Source of the DNA: Mimachlamys varia
Taxonomy: Eukaryota > Mollusca > Bivalvia > Pectinida > Pectinidae
Length of the DNA: 64,000 nucleotides
Assembly: GCA_947623455.1 (NCBI GenBank)
Contig: OX392535.1
Coordinates: forward strand, 38,960,688-39,024,687
Direction: 5' to 3'
Shown: positions 35,805 through 46,967 of the stretch, piece after piece
Position numbering within the stretch: position 1 is the stretch's first letter
Layout: every line of letters starts with the position of its first letter
Program-made: the position numbers and the translations under genes
The notes under the pieces: model-generated
What the model saw: only the letters and a program-made list of their open reading frames with translations
Database searches by the model: none
Told to the model about the DNA's origin: nothing

Positions 35805-35965
35805 GGCTAAGGCGTTTGGTTGTCGGTAGCCGGATCACGGGTTCGCAGCTACATGTATCATGGGTCGTTCGCTATGACTGGCCGCGGTCGGTTTCTCAGG
35901 GCGCTCCGGTTTCCTTCAACTAGCAAAACCTGGCTTGAATGACCATACCGGTACATAAAAGTAAT
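35800..35965 (+). mobile_element. tRNA-derived SINE fragment
   Basis: CTGTGGCTAAGGCGTTTGG resembles an A-box region, and ATCACGGGTTCGCAGC 30-odd bases later a B-box region. Further downstream, GGCGCTCCGGTTTCCTTCAA and CAAAACCTGGCTTGAATGAC resemble SINE body sequence (compare AAACCTGGCACGTCC-like sequence in the 10820 copy). Confidence 0.5.
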
Positions 35966-36049
35966 AAATATGCTTAATATGTATTACGTGTAGACGCGAC
36001 CTTGCATAACAATTTCAGGAAATTACAAACCAGGTCAACTGGTTCGAAC

Positions 36050-36115
36050 CTTTTGGCCTGGTGGTAACCTTCTGGCTGCATAACCTAAAGGTCTCGGGTT
36101 CGCGCCCGGCTCGTC
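36050..36115 (+). repeat. tRNA-like scrap, probably SINE head
   Basis: GGCCTGGTGGTAACCTTCTG followed by AAGGTCTCGGGTTCGCGCCC gives A-box- and B-box-like motifs at tRNA spacing. I could not fold a convincing cloverleaf with an acceptor stem, so I call it a SINE head and not a tRNA gene. Confidence 0.35.
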
Positions 36116-36235
36116 TCACTAGCTTCATTTCAGCCCTTTGCTGTAAAATACTGTTTTAATAGTAGCTCATGTCTGGGTAATTGTATGTAAGAAATGTACT
36201 CATTATCACAATGATAATTTCTTAAATATAATTAC

Positions 36236-36394
36236 AGCCCCTGGCCCTCATGTTAACTTAAAAATCTCCATAGGGAAGCATTACAAAAGTTAAGGGGGAA
36301 ATCCTAAGTTAAGGAACTCTGTAATGCTTTCCTATGGAGATTTTTAAGTTAAGGAATTTCCTTAAGTTAAGGAACGTTGATGAAACCGGGGCCT
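36236..36394. mobile_element. Foldback element (CCGGGGCC/TTAAGG family), copy 1
   Basis: Inverted arms: TTAACTTAAAAATCTCCATA on the left and TATGGAGATTTTTAAGTTAA on the right, with AGCATTAC facing GTAATGCT inside. The right end reads GTTGATGAAACCGGGGCC. The same element recurs at 41951-42123. Confidence 0.8.
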
Positions 36395-36796
36395 CATATC
36401 CGATTAAACGTTACGTAGTGACGAATTTGAATGCCTACGTCAGGTTGTATATGCCGCCACGTTTCGTCGTCACGTTTCGTAACATATGTGTGTATATTGT
36501 TTACGTAACTAAGGCAGGTAATACATACTGATACGTTTACCAAAAGCTGTTTGTCATTTATGTGAAATACAAGTGCCTGGTGTTCATTTATAATTCAGAA
36601 TACAGGTTACTAAAGGTGTTTATTTATTTATCTTTTTAACTTATTTTCAACTTTCAACAGGTAGTGATGATGTTAATTTCATGTTATTTAAAGTACTTTT
36701 TCAATAACTTGTCCTTCTTTCTTGACATGTCAACAGTTGTTAAATAAAACTTCAAAACCAGTTGATTTTCGGTTAAACAAACTATGTTATAGTCAG

Positions 36797-36978
36797 CACA
36801 GGGACCTGAGAATTTGTTACAGACAGTTTTGTAATTTTACACTTTTGGCTTGCCTTTATAACCATTGAGGGGGCAGTTTTATCGAAAATTGATCTAAACC
36901 CCACAAAAGTGTAAAATTACCCTTAAACACCCTAGTGTAGGTGCAAAACTAGCTGTAACAAATTATCAGGTCCCTGTG
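36797..36978. mobile_element. MITE (CAGGGACCTG family), copy 2
   Basis: CACAGGGACCTGAGAATTTG with TTACAG opens, and CTGTAACAAATTATCAGGTC with CCTGTG closes. Internally, TGTAATTTTACACTTTTG faces CAAAAGTGTAAAATTACC, so almost the whole element folds back. It lies 367 bp upstream of the first K2P start codon. Confidence 0.8.
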
Positions 36979-37344
36979 AAAGTCAGATGATCGTTAGGGT
37001 CCATTGGCCTCTTGTTTGTACAGTTCTGGTAATTTTAAAAGTCGATATCAAGATACCTATTTAAAATAGCTTAGTGCTGGTGCTCTATAAGTCAATAATT
37101 CACTACGCATGTGACTGAGTTTAAAATATATCGTTTCAGGTAGCTGAATTACATTCGTGCTGATTCGGTTCCACCACCAGGACCTTTTGTAGTGCAGCAA
37201 CGTCACTCCAGCACAATAATGTAGCATAAAAGGACCAGGGGGCTGATAGAAATATCCGGATTTTAAAACCGTACTTGACTTCGCTGCTTTGGAAAAAAAG
37301 GAAATAATCTTCCGTGGATCATTTGAAACGAAAAGTTCAACAAT

Positions 37345-37759
37345 ATGGGTTTAAAGGCTCGTGAAGGATGTTGCAAAAATGTGATGAAGTTTTTGTTTTC
37401 ACATGTAGGACTTTGCGGAATGGTCGTATTATACTGTGTCGCAGGAGGGTTCATTTTCGAACATCTAGAGAAGAATAACGAACAACAGATTTGTTACGAT
37501 TCAAAGGAGGAGTATGAACCCATGGAGAACAAAACACTGACGAACATGCTAAACGTTATCACAGAGAATGATGGGAATCCGGATAAATCTGTCATGACGA
37601 TTCAGCTCCGGGTTTTACTGGAGACCTTCCGGGACAATAGTATCGCTATTGGATATGACGGAAGTATATGCGCGGATTACGGGAAGGCGGACGGTCCGAC
37701 ATACAAATGGTCTTGGCCAGGAGCCCTGTTCTTTTCTGTCACCGTGATCTCAACCATAG
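37345..37759 (+). CDS. K2P potassium channel gene A, coding exon 1
   Basis: Encodes residues 1-138 plus the first base of codon 139 of a two-pore-domain K+ channel subunit, a plasma-membrane background (leak) K+ conductance. Visible parts: a short cytoplasmic N-terminus; M1 at about residues 17-38 (SHVGLCGMVVLYCVAGGFIF); an extracellular cap at about 40-120 with cysteines 50 and 109 and a glycosylation sequon NKT at 62-64; pore helix 1 KWSWPGALFFSVTVISTIG. The frame stops being channel-like at ATAG|GTAAGAT, a consensus donor that cuts the first glycine codon of the TIGYGH filter (phase 1). The start was chosen because ATGG has A at -3 and the paralogue at 57992 starts at the same aligned residue. 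An upstream untranslated exon is possible; TTTCAG at 37134-37139 would serve as its acceptor. Confidence 0.95.
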
Positions 37760-38149
37760 GTAAGATAAATAGAATCTTAAACTCCTGTATGATGTAGATC
37801 GAGAAATTTAACTCAAGGGTAGCACGTTTGAAGCAATGCATATATTATCTGAATGCTAAATTCAAAAATCTCTACCCAGGGATTGAAATTTCTTTTGTCA
37901 GCCGAGAGGCGCAATTGAATGCTTTTCTCCCGTTATTTTCCTGTCATCAAATTATTCATCCATTTAAATGTATGACCATATTGGTGATGTCATCCTGGAT
38001 ACATAGCATCAATTGATGACGCTATGGACATTTTATTTCAGAATATAAGCATAAACAAGCTGTCTTTCCGTTGTAAAACGAAGGCGGACTTATCCTTTCT
38101 CTGGCAAATCAGAAATTCATCTTAAGTTTTTGAGGATCAAAGTGTAGAA

Positions 38150-38300
38150 GACAAATCCTTGTCTTACTATGGGCAGGTGCATCTGCTTTTTTACCGGTGC
38201 TCTGTTCGTCAAAACCCTCGTGTTTGGCAACTTGATTCCCAATATTACCCAGAGGGTTGAGATTTCCGTATATGACCCTCAAGGGGTAAATGCTTTTTTT
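38150..38300. repeat. CTCGGGGTAAGATT-family fragment
   Basis: ACCCTCGTGTTTGGCAACTT, CCAGAGGGTTGAGATTTCCG and TGACCCTCAAGGGGTAAATG are variants of the blocks in the palindrome at 39482-39598. Confidence 0.6.
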
Positions 38301-38337
38301 CTCTAACCATATTCACCCATTGTGTATCATGAATACA

Positions 38338-38500
38338 GGTCTATTTAAGCATTGCTTTTAGCTGGCATTCATAGGCAATATGAATGCCAACTGGAAAAAT
38401 GCAATTTCAATGAAGCACGCTAGCGTTTCATGTTGGATTTGCCATTGTCCAGTTCGAAATCATATTGCCTATGAATGCCATCTAAAATTAGTTCAATACG
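38338..38500. mobile_element. Foldback element (ATGAATGCCAACTG family), copy 2
   Basis: Arms TTAGCTGGCATTCATAGGCA (38357-) and its counterpart TGCCTATGAATGCCATCTAA (to about 38486) enclose AAGCACGCTAGCGTTTCATG and TTTGCCATTGTCCAGTTCG. Those inner blocks are shared in order and in inverted sense with 30876-30992. Confidence 0.7.
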
Positions 38501-38929
38501 TCTACTAACCATTTTTATAATATGTTCATCTCATAAAAACAAGTCAATTACACTTTTTGTTTCTCGGCATTTAACTCAAATATTGTGTCGTTTGTGTTTA
38601 TTTGTTGAATAGAATTATAATTGCTCGGGGACGGTCAATGGTATCCAACGTAACAATTATGACGTCATAATAATGATGACGTTAACATGGTCAATGACAT
38701 CCGTGGCCTTATGAATGCCAACTGAATTCGCTATATGGTGGCAACGTCATGCAATAGGAAATGTTAACGTTAGCGTTACATACTCAAGTGAGGGCGGACG
38801 TGACGTTGATGGACTGTTGACATGACGTCATTGTATTGTTGACTTAATGTCATACTATTGTGTAGAATAAGCGGAGAGAATCGTCAACATGTAGCTTGTC
38901 TTAAGCTAGGGTGAGATTAAAGAGTCGTT

Positions 38930-39320
38930 TACCCCCTTTGGGGTGAGACAGTCATGGCAATCTCAACCCTCGGGGTAAGATTCTTCAGCTGCCCAGCACG
39001 AGGCTTGCCGAATCTTATCCCAAAGGTTGATATCTCCTTTCTCACTACCAAGTGGGTGAAGTATTAGTTTTCTCTTACATCTAATATCGACGTTACATCA
39101 ATGCAGGACATTGTTGATGTGACGTCATTGTATTTTCGACGTGGCGTCATTGCATTGTTGCTATGACGTCTTGACATTGACGAAAGAACGTGTAAAAAGT
39201 ACGTTTAGCTTGTCTCTAGGTTGAGATCAGAAATTCTCTTATCCTGGAGAGGGATATCCACACTTTTACCAGTGTGACAGTTCCTTATCTCACCATAGGG
39301 TTGAGACAAGTTACACGTGC
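38930..39320. repeat. CTCGGGGTAAGATT family with TGACGTCAT blocks
   Basis: GGGTGAGACAGTCATGGCAA, TCTCAACCCTCGGGGTAAGA and GAGGCTTGCCGAATCTTATC form an inverted arrangement. TGTGACGTCATTGTATTTTC-type blocks follow, then a reverse copy, TTATCTCACCATAGGGTTGA. Similar TGACGTCATTGTATTGTTG blocks occur at 38825, 39117 and 48617. Confidence 0.6.
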
Positions 39321-39481
39321 TTTTTGGACTTTCTAAACAAATTGTATGACGTCGTAGCAACAATACAATGTCGTCAGGTCGACACCTCAATCAACGTTGT
39401 ATTGCATTGATGCAACGTAAATATTAGATTTGCATGAGGTTAAACAGGGTAATAGAAAAATAACCATTCACTTACTTGGTA

Positions 39482-39598
39482 GTGAGACAGGAAATCTCAA
39501 CCCTCGGGGTAAGATTCCTAAGTTGCCATACACTCGGCAAGCCTCGTGTTTGGCAACTTAGGAATCTTATCCCTCGGGTTGAGATTCCCCTGTCTCAC
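39482..39598. repeat. Long hairpin with about 47-bp arms
   Basis: The left arm begins GTGAGACAGGAAATCTCAAC and ends AAGATTCCTAAGTTGCCA (39482-39528). The right arm begins TGGCAACTTAGGAATCTTAT and ends GAGATTCCCCTGTCTCAC (39551-39598). Only a few mismatches and a ~22-base loop. It is the clearest member of the CTCGGGGTAAGATT family. Confidence 0.85.
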
Positions 39599-40098
39599 GC
39601 CGGTAAAAGTGTGGATATCCCTATCCATGGTAAGAGAAAAGGATTTCTTTTATCCTGGATAGGGCTTTCCACAATATTTCCTTACCTCATCACAAACTAC
39701 AAGTGTTCTATGAACATTCCCAACAATTGTATGACGTCAAGTTGACAATTAAATCAAATCAACATTGTCTTGTATTGAAATAACGACAAAATAAGATATA
39801 TAAGAGGGTACCCCTGACGCAGCTCCGAGGGATGAAAGATTCTTTTTTAACTCACACCATTAAAAGTTTGTCTATGGTAAGAAGAGAAGTCTTGCACTCC
39901 TTTATTAACCTGGACAGATTGGCGGAGATGAATAGAATTATTCAGTCCTTTTGGGGGTGAGATATGAGGATCTCAGCACCAGGGGGAGAGTCTTAAGATG
40001 TCAAACTCGAGACTTTGCCGAGTAATTGGAAACTTCAGAATCTTTCCCCAAGGGTTGAGATTTCCCTTTCTTGTCCTGATGGGGTGAATTAATCTTTT

Positions 40099-40440
40099 TC
40101 TCCGACGGAAAAATCGCCAACCCTCGGGGCAAGTGTTTTGGTTGTCTGACCTGATAGAGAAATCTCCAACCCTCGGGGCGAGTATTTTGGTTTTCTGACC
40201 TGATAGAGAAAACTCCAACCCTCGGGGCAAGTGTTTTGGTTGCCTGACCTGATAGAGAAATATCCAACCCTCAGGGCAAGTGTTTTGGTTGCCTGACCTG
40301 ATAGAGAAATATCCATCTCTCGGGTCGATTGTTGTTGATGGAAAATTCTCCAACCCTTGGGGCGATTTTTGTATCTGTTAAACCGGACAGATACATTTCC
40401 AACCATCGGGATGATTATTGTGGTTGTTTTACCTCGCTAG
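40099..40440. repeat. 49-bp minisatellite, about seven units
   Basis: Central units CCTGATAGAGAAATCTCCAA followed by CCCTCGGGGCGAGTATTTTG and a GTTTTCTGA end are exactly 49 bp. Outer units are diverged. It was probably amplified from the neighbouring CTCGGGG-family repeat. Antisense frames through it are periodic artefacts. Confidence 0.85.
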
Positions 40441-41950
40441 AGGGAATGATTTTGGTCATTTCTGAAATATGGACAAAAAGGCAAAAACAATCAAGCAATG
40501 TGACGTTGGTTTTTGTAATTTCTATTTTTATCGACATGTTGCGGTTATTTCAGTAAACGCCCCATATGTTAAACTGATGCTTGCAGTTCTCAGCAGATTA
40601 GAATGCAGCGAAAACAGAAGCATAGCCAGCTTTCAAACATTTTGAGGGGAAATGTTTGAAACTTAGTTTTGCTTTCTGAACAAAGAAATAGATATATAGA
40701 ATAATGCAAAAAAATATTTAATTCTTATCACCAATATTTGTGCCTTTTTCAATACCAGGAAGCTTCTTTGATTTTATTCGGAAAGAAAGAAACTAACATG
40801 TTTTTGTTTGTTATTTTTAACATGAAAGTATAAATATCATATTTGTGTCCGGAAAAAATCGATTTCTGGTTGTTATTAGCAATCAATATTAACAACAGGA
40901 CGAACAATTTATCTTAACTTTCACAAGGGACGAACATTCAGGATTGTGAAATAGAAATCACCGTGGTCTGAAAGGGATGCTGACTTGTAACATCGATTTA
41001 CAATTTACACCGTTATCGGCAACAGCCCACATACGGCGCTTACCATCACACCTGTTAGCGCTATTACGTAGAAACTCCACCAGCACAATAAACATTAAAT
41101 CGGAAAACACATAATCCCTTTGAAACATTAACCATAATTTTACGACGTTGTTATTGCTGAAATATGGTTCCCACTGTGTTGTCTACCGGCTGTATAACAC
41201 CAAATCTCGCGAAATATCGTTCAAATGGATTAACCATTATTGTACACAAAGTCTCTCTACAAGGGGACGTAACCCAGATGAAGTTTTGTCACCACAAAGA
41301 TTGAAAGCATCAATATGGCGTCAAAGAGCTAAAAATATTGAATATAAACTTAATTATATTTCTTTTTCAATTCAATACATAATGAAGAGCAAATTCACAA
41401 TTTTTTGAAATTGGATTTGGAAACAAGTTTTGCAACTTACGAGTATCTATCCCCAGGATAATATAATATTTGCTATCGATTTTTTCGAAGATGGTTTTCC
41501 CTCTCTTTACAACTTAAATTGAGATTTTGGTCAACAAATCTTTTTTGATTACCTATTCTGAACTACTTGCCATACCGGTACTTCTTTATTCTTTGGTCAT
41601 CAAGCATAAGTTCATTAGTAAAATTGGGCCGTGCATCTTGGACCGAGTTTAGCCCTAGAACCATTTGCCAGTGTAATTCACTGACTTTGCCTCTCATCCA
41701 TTGATTAACCCTCTAAAATACCTCTACATTATTTCCTTGTTGTTAATAGTTTCCATAAAAGCGGCACAGGATATAAATGTTTTAATGGGGAGCGGCCTCT
41801 CTTCCCAAACGGCGTTTCTACTTCCAAGTCCTTTACAATGCCAACTTCTTCAGTCAATACAAGTTGACAATCTTCATTGTGCCTGAAGTGTCTTCAGTAG
41901 CGTGTTAATGCTAGGAAATGGTAGGTTTTGCTTCCTAGTAAACGCTTAGG

Positions 41951-42123
41951 CACCTGTTTCATCAACTTCCCTTTAACTAAAGGAATTTCCTTAACTGAAA
42001 ATTCTCCATGGGAAAGCATTACAGAATTAAAGGTGACAAACACAAGTTAAGGAACTTGCCTTAAGTTCTGTAATCTTTGCTATGGGGAATTCATAATTAA
42101 GGGGCGTGGTTAAAACCGGGGCC
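41951..42123. mobile_element. Foldback element (CCGGGGCC/TTAAGG family), copy 2
   Basis: CACCTGTTTCATCAACTTCC and GGAATTTCCTTAACTGAAAA on the left face CATAATTAAGGGGCGTGGTT and AAAACCGGGGCC on the right. Same layout as 36236-36394. Confidence 0.75.
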
Positions 42124-43166
42124 AGCTATCAAGTACGACCATTTAATATCCCTCTAGTTGAAGTGCCCTGTTAAGATAAAAGGTGACTGATAAGTAAACA
42201 TGATGTAGTTGATGGTCTCCTGTAGAAGGCTTAATTACGGACTTTATTGACTGAGGCGAAGCCGAGGTCAATATGTTTCCTTCTGGTCAATATCACAGCA
42301 TATTGACCAAGTAAAAAAGTCCATAACTGTTTTATTATATAACAAGGAAAGATTTAAGATGACAAACGTGAATTTCAAGCTCGTGCTGTGCGTCTCTTTA
42401 ATTATGTACAGGATCCCGGATGTAGGGTATAACTGTTGTTATAAACCGGTTTTCTGTCATTGACTGGTTCTGCAGTCAGTATCACTATTTAACAAAAGTC
42501 ACGTGTAAGCGATTCATCCAATGACAACAGCACATCATATAATAATAATATCAGTTACTGTTATATATCATTTGACCTTGACCTTTGCAATATACACACG
42601 CAGTGTAATATCACTTGGTGACCGTGATATGAATGTTATTAGACACAAGAATGTAATATTTGCTTGATCTTAATTGGCTGTTGGAATTTTAGAACATATC
42701 ATTATGTATTTCAATGCGACCTTGACACGCGAAGTTTGACCTCAATGACCTGTTGCAAAAGTCATCGCATTGCTCCGAGTAATGTCAACTTACGGAATTA
42801 TAGGACAAAGCGTGACGTTTCCGAACAGCTTTTCACGTGGGAAAATACTACAGTTGTGAAATTATGTGGGGATTTCAGTATGATCATTAGAAAAACAGGA
42901 ACAAAGTGTATTTTTTGTGACCTTGATGTGTGAAATAAGAGAACACGACCAAAATTTAGTTTGTAACTTTGATTATGTATTGTTTTAAGGGGAATTATGA
43001 AGATATAAGAAGCAAAAGCAAAAGAAAATTACGTGATCTTAACCCCTTGATATTGAGGATGTGTTAAGATTCAGGGCGCTCGGCTGTAAAGTGTTAGGGC
43101 ATAAGGGCCAGCTTTTACTCGGCATTTTGTTTTACAATCGATTCACTTTCTTCTTAATTATGTATT

Positions 43167-43517
43167 TTAAAGGCCCAATATACTAGGTATATTTATAGAT
43201 TTAGTTAAGATTAACTGATATCAGCAATATTCAAGATGAATTCTTACGCGATTACCGGTACAGCAGCAGTTGAAACTCGGTATGTGTAAGCACGCGTCCA
43301 TTTTGAACCGTCTTCTCACTTCGGTTTGTTGTTGAAGTGGGCCCCACCTGAATTATTTTCAATTCTTTATATTTTTTTTTGTCAAGAGTTTCTTGTTAGT
43401 TACCGCTCAGGTTTACTTCGTTTTAGGCTTATTTTTGCATGGTTATCAACTGGATTTTTTTCAGAAATTTTCAGAATCACGAAAATTTCCCTGAAGTTAC
43501 GTATATTGGGCCTTTAA
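43167..43517 (+). mobile_element. TTAA-bounded MITE, copy 2 (internally deleted)
   Basis: Ends TTAAAGGCCCAATATAC and GTATATTGGGCCTTTAA. It lacks the segment with AAGCGAAAATCAAGCCTAAA present at 43725-43750. An open frame through it (WAPPELF...FCQEFLVSYRSG) recurs in the other copies and is a repeat shadow. Confidence 0.85.
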
Positions 43518-43695
43518 AGGGAATTATGAAAATATTAAAAGTCAAAGCACAAGAAAATTACGTGAGCTTAACCCCTAGACATCGAGGATGTGTTAAGATT
43601 CGGGGCGCTCGGCTGTAAAGTGTTAGGGCATAAAGGCCAGCTTTTACTCGGCATTTTGTTTTACAATCGATTCACTTTCTTCTTAATTATGTATT

Positions 43696-44087
43696 TTAAA
43701 GGCCCAATATACATAACTTTCGGCAAATCTTGAAGCGAAAATCAAGCCTAAAAACTGATTATATTTATAGATTTAGTTAAGATTAACTGATATCGGCAAT
43801 ATTCAAGATGAATTCTTACGCGATTACCGGTACAGCAGCAGTTGAAACTCGGTATTTGTAAACACGCGTCCATTTTGAACCGTCTTCTCACTTCGGTTTG
43901 TTGTTGAAATGGGCCCCACCTGAATTAATTTCAATTCTTTGGATTTTTCTGTCAAGACTTTCTTGCTAGTTACCGCTCGGGTTAACTTAGTTTTAGGCTT
44001 ATTTTTGCATGGTTATCAACTGGATTTTTTTCAGAATTTTTCAGAATCACGAAAAAATTCCTGAAGTTACGTATATTTGGCCTTTAA
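43696..44087 (+). mobile_element. TTAA-bounded MITE, copy 3
   Basis: TTAAAGGCCCAATATACATA at the left and ACGTATATTTGGCCTTTAA at the right. Full ~390-bp length, same orientation as the adjacent copy because both arose by the tandem duplication. Confidence 0.85.
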
Positions 44088-44640
44088 TCATACGGGACCC
44101 TGTGGCTTTGTATCTCAATTTACAGAAATGTGTGAAATAAATATATGATTTTTGTTTTCTTGTTGCAAAAGAAGTTAAACCTATTTTTGACGGAAAATAA
44201 ATTCGGAGGAAGAATTCAATTGATATGAACGTATTGCCATTTGCAATAACGACGGAGAAGGCGACGGGAAAAATATTGACTCAAATGCTATTTCAAACTT
44301 CAAAGCGACATTTGTTTTTAATTGGTCCGGAAAGTGCTAGGAAAACATTCCAATGCATCGATTTTTCACATGAATCACATATCAATTTTACCCAGTACAA
44401 TGCCCCCATAGAATGGGAATTGAAACAAAATCTATGAAATATATTGCTTGATGGTTTTTCTGGCCAAGAGTTGCTCTTATCCTGGAAACAAAGCAGAACG
44501 GGTACCGCATAACTCGCGATGTTCGTGTTTCACTTCTCGATGTTTTCAATGAAGGGGGAAAAATGGCTATCCGATTCATGAAATTTGATCGACTTGCTTA
44601 ATGGTTTTTATTTGTCCTCCGCCAAAAGTTAAAACAAGGG

Positions 44641-44915
44641 GTCATTCAGGACAGATAACAAAGCCAATATTCAATACAAAAATAGGCCAACATACATTCA
44701 TAGTCAATATCGTCATCATCAGTTTGTGTGCCTATTGTGACGACGTCATCAAATAGTGTTGTTGGTGTCATAGTAAAGTGAATCCTTCCTCCTGCATAAA
44801 CCCATAGACTTGTCATTGAGGACAGATAACAGAGCCAATATCCAATAAAAATACGACCATCATCAATTCGTGTATACATGTTGTTATGACGTCATCGAAT
44901 ATCATTGTTTATATT
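44641..44915. repeat. Direct repeat, period about 171 bp
   Basis: CAGGACAGATAACAAAGCCA at 44647 recurs as GAGGACAGATAACAGAGCCA at 44818. The CGTCATCATCAGTTTGTGTG block and the GTGACGACGTCATCAAATAG block recur as CATCATCAATTCGTGTATAC and TTATGACGTCATCGAATATC. Confidence 0.7.
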
Positions 44916-44951
44916 TCAAGCGTACGTATCATTTATGAAGTCATATAGGGG

Positions 44952-45008
44952 TTGAACGGCGTTTTTTAATTTTCATACCGGCATGAAAATTAAAACAACG
45001 CCGTTCAA
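44952..45008. repeat. 57-bp near-perfect palindrome
   Basis: TTGAACGGCGTT and AATTTTCAT on the left face ATGAAAATT and AACGCCGTTCAA on the right, around a CCGG centre. It can extrude as a cruciform or hairpin, and no larger element is recognisable around it. Confidence 0.85.
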
Positions 45009-45964
45009 TTCATATATTTACCTTTTTCTACTGAACAATTGTCTAATTTATTTTCTTATTTATTGAACAACTGGTTAATCAACTGCGTCTGTTATTGCGC
45101 CTTCCTTTAAACGAAAAAGGCGGAACAGCCATAATTTGCGTAAAATTGGCGCCAATAATCTACCGTAGTCATTTGAACGTTTGACGCGGGGGCGTTCTCC
45201 ATGTTATCCGAAGCGGAACCGTAAGACTCCCATTGAACAAGACTAATATATTACGTCATAAGTAGTTCACGTGAATGAATGTATTCATACTGTATTCATG
45301 ATGTATTCATAGTCTAGTGTTTGTTGTTTTCAGTTGGTATGTTCATATAGAGAAGAAACAATCAGAATGTAAATATAATAAAGTGAATCTTCCCAAAGGG
45401 ACCAAATGGCTTAATATGTTTAATCATGAATTTAGACAACTCTTCTCTCATGCAGTGTTTAAATGTCATTTCATTCACGAGCATAACTTGTAAATTGCAA
45501 TATGTTTTATTTTGTACTATATATTCATGTTCCCAAATACAGAATTGCATTTGGAAATAATTTAATTTTGTTTGAAACAAGCATTTTCATTGGTTTAAAA
45601 AGTTATGTTATCAGCCCATAAAGTACAAAAAATGACGTCGCCGTTTATAACGTCGCTTTTGATTGGTTAAAGCTGCAGCGTATTATTTTGTTAGAGAAAA
45701 GAGTCCATCAATGAAGTTAATTTTAGCAGGGTATAGATTAAATTATAAGGATTAACTTGATTCTATTTTTTATGTTATTGAGGTATAACACAAAAAACCG
45801 GAGTGTACTCTCATCATAAACCGCTTGAAAACTTGAACTTACACCTATGTACTTCATGTACATTATACACACATTTTGAAAAATCATGTAATATTTACAC
45901 GCATTTGATAAATCTTAAGAAAAGGAAACCATATAAATACCCAAACGTCTTTCGCACTAACAAT

Positions 45965-46083
45965 TATCCCCATTCATATCTAGAAGCATAAAATCTTATG
46001 ATCTATCCCCATTTATATTTAGAAGCATAAAATCTTATGATCTTACCCCTTTCATATTTAGAGGCATACAATCTTAATAATAT
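45965..46083. repeat. 39-bp tandem repeat, three units
   Basis: ATCCCCATTCATATCTAGAA followed by GCATAAAATCTTATGATCT, repeated at 45966, 46005 and about 46044 with few changes. Confidence 0.85.
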
Positions 46084-46160
46084 ACAGTCAAACCTCGTTT
46101 ATCGAACTTCGATGATTCGAATTTCTCGATGTGTCGAACTTTTTGCAAAGTCCCGATTTT
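46084..46160. mobile_element. Single Tigger-like transposon end
   Basis: CAGTCAAACCTCGTTTATCG and CGATGATTCGAATTTCTCGA are typical of Tigger/pogo-type termini. No matching opposite end is found nearby, so this is a truncated remnant. Confidence 0.45.
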
Positions 46161-46575
46161 TTTTCATTATATAACTCTACTTATTTACTAGATGTTACTA
46201 GATGGACATATTCATCATTGCATGGGTATCTGGCCCGAGACCTTCATTGGGGCAGATCTATGACATAATTTATGAGTTAAAAAAGGCAGAGAAATTGTAA
46301 ATATACATATTGATTGTGTTATATGGTATTTCTGATCTAGTTGAATGAGATGGCTAGCGCGCATTATTATTCGTCTGCTTTCTGTCATTCTGAACAATAT
46401 TTTTATTAAGATGTTGGCTTAGTGGGAATGCACTCTGACCTGGCCATATATATGTAGCTGTTAAAACAAATAAAGCACAAACAAACCAAATCAAAAGAGT
46501 TATATGGCCCTGTCCACGATGCCGATCAACGGGTCAAGGGGCTTCACACCACAATACATTAACTCAAAGTTCCAC

Positions 46576-46967
46576 TTAAAGGCCCAATATACGTAACTTC
46601 AGGGAATTTTTCGTGATTCTGCAAAATTCTGGAAAAAATCCAGTTGATAACCATGCAAAAATAAGCCTAAAACGAGGTAAACCTGAGCGGTAACTAACAA
46701 GAAACTCTTGACAAAAAAATATAAAGAATTGAAATAATTCAGGTGGGGCCCACTTCCAACAACAAACCGAAGGTAGAAGACGGTTCGAAATGGACGCGTG
46801 TTTACAAATAGCGTGTTTCAAATGCTGCTGTACCGGTAATCGCGAAAAAAATCATCTTGAATATTGCTGATGTCAGATAACCTTAACTAAATGTATAAAT
46901 ATAATAAGTTATTAGGCTTGATTTTTGCTTCAAGTTTTGCCGAAAGTTAAGTATATTGGGCCTTTAA
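46576..46967 (-). mobile_element. TTAA-bounded MITE, copy 4
   Basis: TTAAAGGCCCAATATACGTA and GTATATTGGGCCTTTAA ends. The interior is collinear with 18216-18610 and inverted relative to 43696-44087. Confidence 0.85.

Larger units (their letters stand above)
42989..44087. repeat. Tandem duplication of about 529 bp that includes a MITE
   Basis: Unit 1 (42989-43517) and unit 2 (43518-44087) share, at a constant offset of 529 bp, GAATTATGAA, GATGTGTTAAGATTC, GCGCTCGGCTGTAAAGTG, TTTTACTCGGCATTTTGTTT and the start of the TTAA-bounded MITE. The second MITE copy is longer because the first has lost about 40 bp near its left end. Confidence 0.85.

Noticed and set aside
36050..36115. Possible functional tRNA gene
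   Set aside because: A- and B-box-like motifs are present, but I could not pair an acceptor stem or find a terminator. A SINE head is more likely.
36456..36485. GACGAAAC-like string that might mark another hammerhead
   Set aside because: No CTGANGA box or pairing stem I arms lie at the required distance on either strand.
43326..46821. Similar peptides WAPPELF...FCQEFLVSYRSG at 43326-43517 and 46576-46821
   Set aside because: Both lie inside copies of the TTAA-bounded MITE, so the shared peptide reflects shared non-coding repeat DNA.
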